A stretch of DNA of 11,466 bases. Source: CAZJYC01 sp964550165 (GTDB lineage Bacteria > Acidobacteriota > Aminicenantia > Aminicenantales > Aminicenantaceae). The DNA lies in contig CAZJYC010000079.1 in assembly GCA_964550165.1 (NCBI GenBank), forward strand, positions 1 to 11,466, written 5' to 3'. Both the position numbers and the translations under genes were made by a program. Position 1 is the stretch's first letter. Each line of letters begins with the position of its first letter. The notes under the pieces are model-generated. The model was not told the origin of the DNA and ran no database searches. It saw nothing but the letters and a program-made list of their open reading frames with translations. Of this stretch, positions 1-6,787 are shown piece after piece.

Positions 1-3000
1 ATGAAATGCCCTAAATGCCAGACCGAAAATCCCTCGGATTCCAAATACTGCAAGGAATGTGCAACGCCTCTTCCCTCATCCAAGGAAATCCCTTTTTCTC
101 ACACCAAGACCCTTGAGACGCCGAAAGAGGAGCTAACCACAGGCGCAACCTTTGCCGGAAGATACCAGATTGTTGAAGAACTGGGAAAGGGCGGCATGGG
201 CAAAGTCTATAAAGCACTCGACACAAAGATTCATGAGAAGATTGCCCTCAAGCTCATAAAGCCAGAAATCTCTTCTGATAGAAAGACCATCGAGCGCTTC
301 AGCAATGAGCTGAGAATGGCGCGCAAGATATCCCACAGGAATGTCTGCCGCATGTATGACCTGGGTGAGGAGAAGGGCAGCCACTACATCACCATGGAAT
401 TTGTATCCGGTGAGGATTTGCACAGGTTAATCAGAAAAGTGGGACAGTTCAGCGCAGGGAAGACGATTTCCATAGCCAAGCAGGTCTGTGAGGGTTTAGC
501 TGAGGCTCACCGGCTCGGGGTTGTGCATCGGGATTTAAAGCCGCAGAACATCATGGTTGATGAAGAGGGGAATGTCAGGATTATGGATTTCGGCATCGCT
601 CGCTCCATCAAAACCGAAGGGATAACAGGCGCCGGAGTGATGATCGGAACGCCGGAGTATATGTCACCCGAGCAGGCTGAAGTGAAGGACATCGACCATC
701 GGTCTGACATCTATTCCCTGGGAGTTATACTCTATGAGATGGTGACCGGCCGTCTGCCTTTTGAAGGGGAAACTCCTTTAGCCATAGCCATGAAGCACAA
801 GAGTGAGACGCCTCAGGACCCAAGAAAGCTCAACTCTCAGCTTTCTGAAGACCTCAGCCGGTTGGTTCTGAGGTGCCTGGAGAAGGATAAAGAGAAAAGG
901 TATCAGAGCGCAGAGAAGATTCTTTCAGATTTGAAAGACATAGAGAAAGGTGTGCCCACCACAGAGAGAGTCATTCCGACAAAAAAGTCTATCACTTCGA
1001 GAGAGATCACGGTAACCATCGGCTTGAAAAAACTTTTCATTCCAGCCCTGGTTATCATCGGACTTATCGCTATCGCTGTGGTCTTGTGGCAGTTACTTCC
1101 CGCCAAAAAAATTTCCCAGACATCCATAGCCGTGATCAGCTTTGAAAATCAAACCGGAGATAGATCTTACGACTATCTCCAGAAGGCAATCCCTAACCTT
1201 TTGATCACAAGCCTCGAGCAGTCGAAATATTTCCAGGTCACAACATGGGAACGGATGTATGACCTCCTCAAACAAATCGGAGAAGAGGAGGTGGAGGTCG
1301 TTGACCGGGAATTGGGCTTTGAGCTCTGCCGGATGGATGGCGTGAAGGCCATTGTCCTGGGGAGTTTCGTTAAAGCCGGCGATATGTTCGCTACCGACGC
1401 TAAAGTCCTGGATGTTCAGACAAAGAAAATTCTGAAGAGCACAAGCTCAAAAGGCGAGGGAGTGAGGAGCATATTAGAGAAGCAGATTGGCGAGCTGAGC
1501 AAAGAAATATCTCGAGGTTTGGGAATATCCGAACGAAAAATCGTGCCCGCTCAAATCCAGGTTGCCGATTTCACCACCAATTCCATAGAAGCCTATCGAT
1601 ATTTTCTAAAAGGAAAGGAAGAATACGAAAAGTTCTACTATGATGATGCCCGGAAATCTCTGGAGAAGGCGGTTGAGCTTGACCCGAATTTTGCTGTGGC
1701 TTACCTCTGCCTTGCTCAAGCCTACGGTTCATTGGGAATGAGCAGGCTGAGAAACGAAGCTTATGAAAAAGCCAAGGTTTTATCTCAGAAATCATCAGAC
1801 AAAGAAAAACTCTACATAGAAGCACAATATGCCCTTGATGTGGAGAATGACCGGGAAAAAGAATTCCGCATTTACCAGCAGATGGCCCAGAAATATCCCA
1901 AAGAGAAACAGGTTCATTATGAACTGGCTGCTTATTATGATCTTAATGGAATGTTCGATAAAGCCATCGAAGAGTACAATAAGGCGTTAGAGCTCGACCC
2001 AAACTATGGTTATGCCCTGAACCAGTTTGCCTATATGTACTCGGACATGGGGAATTACGAGAAGGCTATCGAATATTTTAAAAAATATGCGGCTGTCTCG
2101 CCCGGGGATGCCAATCCCTTGGATTCCATGGCTGAGCAATATTTCCGTATGGGAAAGCTTGATGAAGCCATAGCCAAATACAAAGAAGCGTTGGAGGCTA
2201 AGCCTGACTTTTTTGATACCTACTGGAGGATCGGATACATTTTTGCTTTAAAGGAAAATTATGCCGAAGCCATGAAATGGGTCGAAAAGGAGATTGCCGT
2301 GGCCCCGACTCAAGGCGCCAAAGGAAGCGGATATCTCTGGAAAAGTTTTTATCATTACTGGCTTGGAAGCCCGGAGCAAAGCCTTGGGTTTATTGAGAAA
2401 CTTGAAAATCTGGCAGAAGAAGTCGGAAGCGAAGGCAGAAAGGCTTCTGTCGATTGGATGATGGGCTGGATTCTGAGTGATAGGGGAGAGTTTGAAAAAA
2501 GCCGGGCGCGATTCAAAGGATGGCTTGACTATAATATAAAAAATTATCCGCATTTCGAAAAAAGTTTGACAGATCTTTTCCGTATTTATCTTGGATTAGT
2601 TGACTTGAAAGAGAAAAATATCGATTCCGCAAAATCAAGGGTGGCTGAGATAAAATCCCTGCTCCCGAATATTCATCCCTTCTTCAAGAATTGGGTTCAG
2701 ATTGGTTTAGACATACTCTATGGAGAAGTTCTTCTCGCAGAAGGCTCTGTTGAGAAAGCCATCGCTCACTTGGAAAAGGCTCCGCCCTTGGGAAAGCCTC
2801 CTTCTATGCAGTTCATCCTTCCTTTCAATGCGCCCTTTTTCAAAGATATTCTGGCCAGGGCTTATGTGCAGAAAGAATTGTTCGATAAGGCCATTGCCGA
2901 GTACGAACGGCTGATTACCTTTGACCCGGCAAGCGAGGGACGTTGCCTCATCCATCCCCTCTACCACTACAGGTTGGCGAAGTTATACCAGGAAAAAGGC

Positions 3001-3132
3001 TTGAAGGGCAGAGCCACAGAGCAGTACGAGAAATTCCTTGGGTTCTGGAAAGACGCTGATCCGGGAAAACCTGAGGTTACGGATGCGAAGAAGAGGCTGG
3101 CTGGACTGAAAGGAGGTTCGGATGAGTTCTAG
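1..3132 (+). CDS. Membrane-anchored Ser/Thr protein kinase with N-terminal zinc ribbon and C-terminal TPR array
   Basis: Hanks-type kinase predicted to phosphorylate Ser/Thr at the cytoplasmic face, with a large sensory or scaffold region across the membrane. Seen: a zinc ribbon at residues 3-20 (C3, C6, C17, C20); kinase domain about 55-315 with glycine loop GKGGMG (62-67), ATP lysine K84, helix-C glutamate E103, HRDLKPQN with catalytic D178, DFG at 196-198 and SPE at 222-224, so all key catalytic residues are present; one membrane segment about 346-366; a region at 375-510 resembling the TolB N-terminal/FlgO-like fold, beginning SIAVISFENQTGD; then TPR units from about 530 to the C-terminus, with many AIEEYNKALELDPN-type helices. 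The ATG is the first base of the window, so promoter and RBS are not visible, but the zinc ribbon begins directly at it, which supports this start. Its last 150 bp lie antisense to the small membrane-protein frame. Substrate is unknown. Confidence 0.96.
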   Translation: MKCPKCQTENPSDSKYCKECATPLPSSKEIPFSHTKTLETPKEELTTGATFAGRYQIVEELGKGGMGKVYKALDTKIHEKIALKLIKPEISSDRKTIERFSNELRMARKISHRNVCRMYDLGEEKGSHYITMEFVSGEDLHRLIRKVGQFSAGKTISIAKQVCEGLAEAHRLGVVHRDLKPQNIMVDEEGNVRIMDFGIARSIKTEGITGAGVMIGTPEYMSPEQAEVKDIDHRSDIYSLGVILYEMVTGRLPFEGETPLAIAMKHKSETPQDPRKLNSQLSEDLSRLVLRCLEKDKEKRYQSAEKILSDLKDIEKGVPTTERVIPTKKSITSREITVTIGLKKLFIPALVIIGLIAIAVVLWQLLPAKKISQTSIAVISFENQTGDRSYDYLQKAIPNLLITSLEQSKYFQVTTWERMYDLLKQIGEEEVEVVDRELGFELCRMDGVKAIVLGSFVKAGDMFATDAKVLDVQTKKILKSTSSKGEGVRSILEKQIGELSKEISRGLGISERKIVPAQIQVADFTTNSIEAYRYFLKGKEEYEKFYYDDARKSLEKAVELDPNFAVAYLCLAQAYGSLGMSRLRNEAYEKAKVLSQKSSDKEKLYIEAQYALDVENDREKEFRIYQQMAQKYPKEKQVHYELAAYYDLNGMFDKAIEEYNKALELDPNYGYALNQFAYMYSDMGNYEKAIEYFKKYAAVSPGDANPLDSMAEQYFRMGKLDEAIAKYKEALEAKPDFFDTYWRIGYIFALKENYAEAMKWVEKEIAVAPTQGAKGSGYLWKSFYHYWLGSPEQSLGFIEKLENLAEEVGSEGRKASVDWMMGWILSDRGEFEKSRARFKGWLDYNIKNYPHFEKSLTDLFRIYLGLVDLKEKNIDSAKSRVAEIKSLLPNIHPFFKNWVQIGLDILYGEVLLAEGSVEKAIAHLEKAPPLGKPPSMQFILPFNAPFFKDILARAYVQKELFDKAIAEYERLITFDPASEGRCLIHPLYHYRLAKLYQEKGLKGRATEQYEKFLGFWKDADPGKPEVTDAKKRLAGLKGGSDEF

Positions 3133-3432
3133 AACTAAAATTGTCAGGATTAAGGAAATCATATTTCCTAAAAAGAAATAATCATTAGAAATTTTCTCAT
3201 CTAACTTGATCCTTGTTCCTATCTTTATCGCACCAAAAGCAATCATAGCGTGTGGAAAATTATAGACCAGAGCCAGAAACATAAATAAACGCTCAACCAT
3301 TCCCTTGACTACTGAAATATTGACATGAAACTCTAACTTATTTTCAAGAAAATAATTCATCATTTTAAAAATGAAAAAGGCTCCTATCTCACCAAAAATG
3401 TAAACCAAGCAGAAACAAAAAGGCTTTGTCAT
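2983..3432 (-). CDS. Small membrane protein of a putative HTH/membrane-protein cassette
   Basis: 149 residues from the ATG at 3432; a TTG three codons earlier is possible but overlaps the upstream gene. Three hydrophobic stretches are visible at about 4-24, 47-67 and 85-104, with a polar loop containing KIGTRIKLDEKISNDYFFLGN at 70-90. I recall a similar spacing, 'K..R....(x)n..eYfl.G...S', in uncharacterised small membrane proteins found beside SatD-type regulators, but this is unverified memory. The ATG lies one base after the stop of the upstream HTH gene (TGATATG), implying translational coupling, and no separate ribosome binding site is seen. Residues 1-100 are encoded in unique sequence. 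Residues 101-149 are antisense to the kinase and look unlike a natural tail, so the true C-terminus may have been lost at the junction. Function unknown; the call as a real gene rests on membrane pattern, operon structure and operators. Confidence 0.5.
   Translation of the reverse strand: MTKPFCFCLVYIFGEIGAFFIFKMMNYFLENKLEFHVNISVVKGMVERLFMFLALVYNFPHAMIAFGAIKIGTRIKLDEKISNDYFFLGNMISLILTILVLELIRTSFQSSQPLLRIRNLRFSRISVFPEPKEFLVLLCGSALQAFFLV
3122..3181 (+). pseudogene. Possible 19-codon remnant of a gene once coupled to the kinase
   Basis: A strong ribosome binding site, AAAGGAGG (3109-3116), lies inside the kinase 3' end, and an ATG follows five bases later at 3122. The frame overlaps the kinase stop by 11 bases and encodes only MSSRTKIVRIKEIIFPKKK before TAA, exactly where the sequence turns AT-rich. 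Arrangement and spacing are what is expected for a translationally coupled downstream gene. The inference is that its body was lost or replaced by the AT-rich cassette. It could equally be chance, since AAGGAGG also encodes ordinary kinase residues (KGG), or a genuine leader-like micro-ORF. Confidence 0.25.
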
Positions 3433-3433
3433 A

Positions 3434-3646
3434 TCAGTCAATCAGAAGGTTTATCAGCTTCTTTACGGCAATGTACTCGTTTATTTTTAAGCTCTTTTTT
3501 CTTCTCCACATTAAAGAAGGATCTTTTTTTAATTTTCTGGCTACAACTTTATAATCTTTTTCTTTTAGGAATTCCGCTACTAATTTAAATTCTTTCGGTT
3601 TCCAGCTGTCTACGATGGATTGATAAATAGAAAATAATAGATTCAT
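3434..3646 (-). CDS. 70-residue helix-turn-helix protein, probable autoregulator (SatD C-terminal-like)
   Basis: A small basic protein whose residues 17-52 read as a helix-turn-helix: PKEFKLVAEFLKEK, then DYKVVARKLKK, then DPSLMWRRKKSLK as the presumed recognition helix, followed by a closing helix to residue 68. This resembles the C-terminal DNA-binding segment I associate with SatD-family proteins; the usual N-terminal part is absent, so it would be a stand-alone HTH version. In-frame codons upstream reach a TGA before any other ATG, so the ATG at 3646 is the only sensible start, although no Shine-Dalgarno sequence precedes it. Two 17-bp palindromes lie 12 bp and 41 bp upstream, suggesting self-repression. 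It is followed after one base by a membrane-protein gene. DNA-binding and autoregulation are inferences; alternatively this is a chance frame in AT-rich DNA. Confidence 0.5.
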   Translation of the reverse strand: MNLLFSIYQSIVDSWKPKEFKLVAEFLKEKDYKVVARKLKKDPSLMWRRKKSLKINEYIAVKKLINLLID

Positions 3647-3657
3647 TAAAATATTTA

Positions 3658-3674
3658 TTGCATGTTTTATGCAA
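3658..3674. promoter_or_regulatory. Operator-like palindrome 1, TTGCAT-N5-ATGCAA
   Basis: A perfect 6-bp inverted repeat with a 5-base spacer (TTGCATGTTTTATGCAA), ending 12 bases before the HTH gene start as read on the - strand. On that strand the hexamer TAAATA follows it directly and the start codon comes five bases later. This would place the palindrome in a promoter spacer and make the transcript leaderless or nearly so. That promoter reading is inferential. Confidence 0.5.
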
Positions 3675-3686
3675 TTTCATTAATTT

Positions 3687-3703
3687 TTGCATAAAAAGTG
3701 CAA
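3687..3703. promoter_or_regulatory. Operator-like palindrome 2, TTGCAT-N5-GTGCAA
   Basis: A second copy of the same 17-bp design (TTGCATAAAAAGTGCAA), with one mismatch in the right arm and its start 29 bp from the start of the first copy, close to three helical turns. Two phased copies of one palindrome upstream of a small HTH gene are typical of a regulator binding cooperatively at its own promoter. It also lies between the divergent HTH gene and the peptidase promoter, so an effect on the latter is possible. Confidence 0.5.
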
Positions 3704-3736
3704 TGATATGTCTGTCTTTGATTTTCTGGTGCTCAC

Positions 3737-3765
3737 TTGACCCGGCCAAAAAAACTGTGTATTGT
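3737..3765 (+). promoter_or_regulatory. Candidate sigma70-type promoter for the M14 peptidase gene
   Basis: TTGACC (3737-3742) and TATTGT (3760-3765) are separated by exactly 17 bp, matching the consensus at five and four of six positions. Transcription would begin near 3772, giving a leader of about 30 bases that contains the ribosome binding site. It is the best promoter-like pair between the AT-rich cassette and the peptidase, but has no experimental support. Confidence 0.4.
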
Positions 3766-3790
3766 CTTGCTCAAGTAGTGAATTCAAAGC

Positions 3791-3797
3791 AAGGAGG
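3791..3797 (+). promoter_or_regulatory. Strong ribosome binding site AAGGAGG for the M14 peptidase
   Basis: A full AAGGAGG lies five bases before the ATG at 3803 and fixes that codon as the start. The downstream gatE start has no comparable site. Confidence 0.8.
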
Positions 3798-3802
3798 AAG
3801 AT

Positions 3803-6739
3803 ATGTCGCAGTCATTTCGTAAGACCTTTGGGTCTCTTATAAGAATCATCCCGAGTGGCCGGATCTGGCTAGCCTTTTTTCTTGCAGCAGCCCTTGTCTT
3901 TTCTCCTGCATTCTCGTTCTCCCAGCAGCAGAAAGTCCATGAGGAATACACCAAAAAAATTCGCGAGTTCACGACAGACCCCCATTTCATGACCAAATAC
4001 GTGAGCTACATGCCTTACGCCAGAGGGATTCCCACTCCGCTTGAAGTTCTCGGCCGTATTGCCGGAGCGCGCGATGTCCTGAGCTATTCCCATGAAGTCT
4101 ATAAGTACATGAGGGCTCTGGCTGCCGCCACTCCGAGAGTCAAGGTTTTCACTGTCGGAACCACAGAAGAAGGAAAAGAATGGATCGTTGTGGCCGTTGC
4201 TGATGAGAAAACTATGGCCGACCTTGACAGGTACAAACAGATTAATGCCAAACTGGCCAACCCCCGAAAAACGAGCGATCAGGAGGCGCAGCAGCTCATC
4301 CGCGAGGCCAAGCCCATGTACTGGGCTACAGGAGCAATGCATTCCGGCGAGACCGGCTCTGTTGAGATGTTGATGGAGCTTGCCTACCGCGTGGCGGTTG
4401 ACGAGTCCCCATTCTTCAAGACCATACGGGAAAACTCCATCGTCCTCATCACTCCTATCCTGGAAGTTGACGGCCGCGACAAACAGGTCGATATCGCCAT
4501 GGCTCCGCGCAAAGACCCAAAGGCCAATGTCCCGAATCGCCTCCTTTACTGGGGAAAATACGTCGCCCACGACAATAACAGGGATAATCTCGCTCTGTCC
4601 CTCGAGCTCAGCCGGAACATCATGAAAGTCTTTTTCGATTTCCATCCTCAGGTGATGCATGACCTCCACGAATCAGCATCCCACCTTTATATTTCCACAG
4701 GAACGGGTCCTTACAATGCCTGGCTCGATCCGATCGTCATCGATGAATGGCACCAGCTCGCTTACCAGGAGGTCGATGACCTGACCCGGCAGGGTGTGCC
4801 GGGCGTCTGGACTCATGAGTTTTACGACGGCTGGGCGCCAAATTATGCTTTTTACGCGGCCAACGGCCATAACGCTATCGGCCGCTTTTACGAAACCCAG
4901 GGTGCTGGCAACGGGAGCACACGCGTCATTACGGCCAGAGGAGACAGAGCCTGGTATCGTCCTAATCCGCCCCTCCGGACCACTCTCTGGTCCATCCGCA
5001 ACAATGTCAACCTTCAGCAGAGCGCCATCCTTGTCGGCATGAATTACATTGCCAGCCACAAGGAGCGTTTCATGGAGAACTTCTTTCTTAAGAGCAAACG
5101 CTCGGTTGACAAAGCCCGTAATGAAGGTCCGGCTGCCTACATTTTTCCCAGCGATGACACGCGTCCCGGTCAGGCAGCTCGCCTTCTGAAACTCCTCCAG
5201 TGGCAGGGCTTAGAGATACACAGGGCGGAAAAATCCTTCAAGGTCGGCAAGTCGGAATATCCTGCCGGGAGTTACATCGTTCGAATGGACCAGCCTTACT
5301 CGCGCATGGCGGACATGATGCTCGACCTTCAGTATTTCAACACCACGGAACCCCGGCCTTATGACGATGTAGGCTGGACGATGGGCCCCCTTTACAACGT
5401 GAAAACTGTCCGCGTGGAGGATGTCTCTGTGCTCTCTGTCCCGATGACCCTCATCAACGGAGAAATCAAAGCGCCGGGCGGGTTAATCCGCCGGGGCAGA
5501 GGTAATGTTCAGGCTTTCCTCATCAACCATAATGCCGATAACCAGATCGCCTCTTTCCTTTTTAAGAATAAGGAGCTTAAGATCCTCGCTGCGGAGAAAT
5601 CGTTCGAATCGCAGGGAAAAAAGTTCAACGCAGGGACTTTCATCATCCGGGTGGATAAGAACGCCGGAAATCTGGAAAGTATCCTTAACGAGGCCAGCCA
5701 GGGGTATGGAATCAATGTTTACGCTGTGCCCGCTGCACCCGATGTCCCGACGCACGAACTCATCATCCCGCGCGTCGCTCTGATGCATACCTGGCAGTCC
5801 ACCCAGACCGAAGGCTGGGTCCGGATCGCGCTCGACGAGCTCCAGATTCCCTATGATTATATCTCTGTCCACACTGTTCGGGACAACGCCAACCTCCGCG
5901 AAAAATATGATGTCATCCTCTTCGGCCCCTCGTCTTCTGATGCCATGAGCATCGTCCAAGGCCTCACAGACGATAAGCCGAGGCCCTGGAAAAAGACCGA
6001 GCTCACACCTAACATTGGCGTCCAGGATTCAACCGACGACATGCGGGGAGGTCTCGAGTTCGAAGGAGTGATCCATCTCCGGGATTTCATCAAACAGGGC
6101 GGATTGTTCATCACCCTTGCCAACAGCTCCTCGCTGCCGATTCATTTCGGGCTGGCACAGGGAACAACGGTTCGGGATACTCCCAACCTCTGGGCCAGGG
6201 GAAGCGTCTACAAAGTGGAAGTCACGGAAAAAGCGAGCCCTATCGTCTACGGGTATGACGATTCGTTGGGAGTGTATTTCAGCCAGGCGCCAGTGTTCGC
6301 TGTGGGCATGGGCATGCGCGGCCGCAGATTCGGGATGATGCCGCCTTTTGGCGCTGCCGGTGCGGGCGGAAGAGTCTCAGGAAGGGGCGGAGTTAACGAT
6401 CCTGATATACCGCAGGGACGGCCACGGGACCTCGGACAGAAAACGATAGAGGAGTTCCGCAAAGCTCAGAAGGAAGAAGAACAGGCTGAAGAGCAGCCCC
6501 GCTTTCCTTTGATGCCGAGGCCAAAAACAATCCTCAGCTACAGCAAGAATGTCAAAGAGCTCTTGATCAGCGGCGGCCTTGACCACGGCGAAGAGCTGGC
6601 AGGCACTCCAGCGCTCCTTGACGCGACTTTAGGACAGGGCCACGTGATCATGTTCAGCTTCAATCCAATGTGGCGGCACCAGACCCATGGTTCCTTTTTC
6701 CTCGTCTTCAACGCCATGCTGAATTTCAAGAACCTGTAA
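3803..6739 (+). CDS. Exported M14-family zinc carboxypeptidase homologue with C-terminal amidotransferase-like domain
   Basis: Predicted secreted metallopeptidase. Seen: a long signal peptide with basic residues (R6-R20), a hydrophobic core at 21-36 and a likely cleavage after AFS/SFS near 37-40; the M14 domain about 75-420 with zinc ligands H180 and E183 in MHSGETG and H289 in HDLHES, a HDNNRDN motif at 256-262 characteristic of this subgroup, and E364 in GRFYETQG as the likely catalytic glutamate. Residues 478-507 and 599-632 are two related copies of an 'EKSF...aGsyIvR.D' unit. From about 655 a class-I amidotransferase-like fold begins (PRVALMHTWQSTQTEGWVR), interrupted at 835-905 by a Gly/Arg-rich then charged low-complexity insert, and closes with GQGHVIMFSFNPMWRHQT. 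No obvious Cys-His-Glu amidotransferase triad is seen, so that domain is probably structural or ligand-binding. Substrate unknown; peptide or amino-acid scavenging is plausible. Confidence 0.92.
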   Translation: MSQSFRKTFGSLIRIIPSGRIWLAFFLAAALVFSPAFSFSQQQKVHEEYTKKIREFTTDPHFMTKYVSYMPYARGIPTPLEVLGRIAGARDVLSYSHEVYKYMRALAAATPRVKVFTVGTTEEGKEWIVVAVADEKTMADLDRYKQINAKLANPRKTSDQEAQQLIREAKPMYWATGAMHSGETGSVEMLMELAYRVAVDESPFFKTIRENSIVLITPILEVDGRDKQVDIAMAPRKDPKANVPNRLLYWGKYVAHDNNRDNLALSLELSRNIMKVFFDFHPQVMHDLHESASHLYISTGTGPYNAWLDPIVIDEWHQLAYQEVDDLTRQGVPGVWTHEFYDGWAPNYAFYAANGHNAIGRFYETQGAGNGSTRVITARGDRAWYRPNPPLRTTLWSIRNNVNLQQSAILVGMNYIASHKERFMENFFLKSKRSVDKARNEGPAAYIFPSDDTRPGQAARLLKLLQWQGLEIHRAEKSFKVGKSEYPAGSYIVRMDQPYSRMADMMLDLQYFNTTEPRPYDDVGWTMGPLYNVKTVRVEDVSVLSVPMTLINGEIKAPGGLIRRGRGNVQAFLINHNADNQIASFLFKNKELKILAAEKSFESQGKKFNAGTFIIRVDKNAGNLESILNEASQGYGINVYAVPAAPDVPTHELIIPRVALMHTWQSTQTEGWVRIALDELQIPYDYISVHTVRDNANLREKYDVILFGPSSSDAMSIVQGLTDDKPRPWKKTELTPNIGVQDSTDDMRGGLEFEGVIHLRDFIKQGGLFITLANSSSLPIHFGLAQGTTVRDTPNLWARGSVYKVEVTEKASPIVYGYDDSLGVYFSQAPVFAVGMGMRGRRFGMMPPFGAAGAGGRVSGRGGVNDPDIPQGRPRDLGQKTIEEFRKAQKEEEQAEEQPRFPLMPRPKTILSYSKNVKELLISGGLDHGEELAGTPALLDATLGQGHVIMFSFNPMWRHQTHGSFFLVFNAMLNFKNL

Positions 6740-6787
6740 AAAGCCCAGGTTCGGCGACAGATTCATTTGCAATCACATAATTGACTC

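Noticed and set aside
3153..3169. AGGAAAT-CAT-ATTTCCT hairpin after the kinase as a terminator
   Set aside because: A-rich rather than T-rich sequence follows it on the + strand, and the stem is AT-rich and short.
3658..3703. The paired TTGCAT repeats as the start of a CRISPR array
   Set aside because: There are only two short palindromic copies, with a 12-bp interval and no further repeats or cas genes.
3869..4669. 266-codon open frame on the - strand inside the M14 gene
   Set aside because: It is the antisense shadow of a strongly supported metallopeptidase; it shows no recognisable domain and no ribosome binding site.
6730..6752. GAACCTG/CAGGTTC hairpin over the peptidase stop codon as a terminator
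   Set aside because: The stem is only 7 bp and no T-tract follows; co-transcription with gatE remains open.
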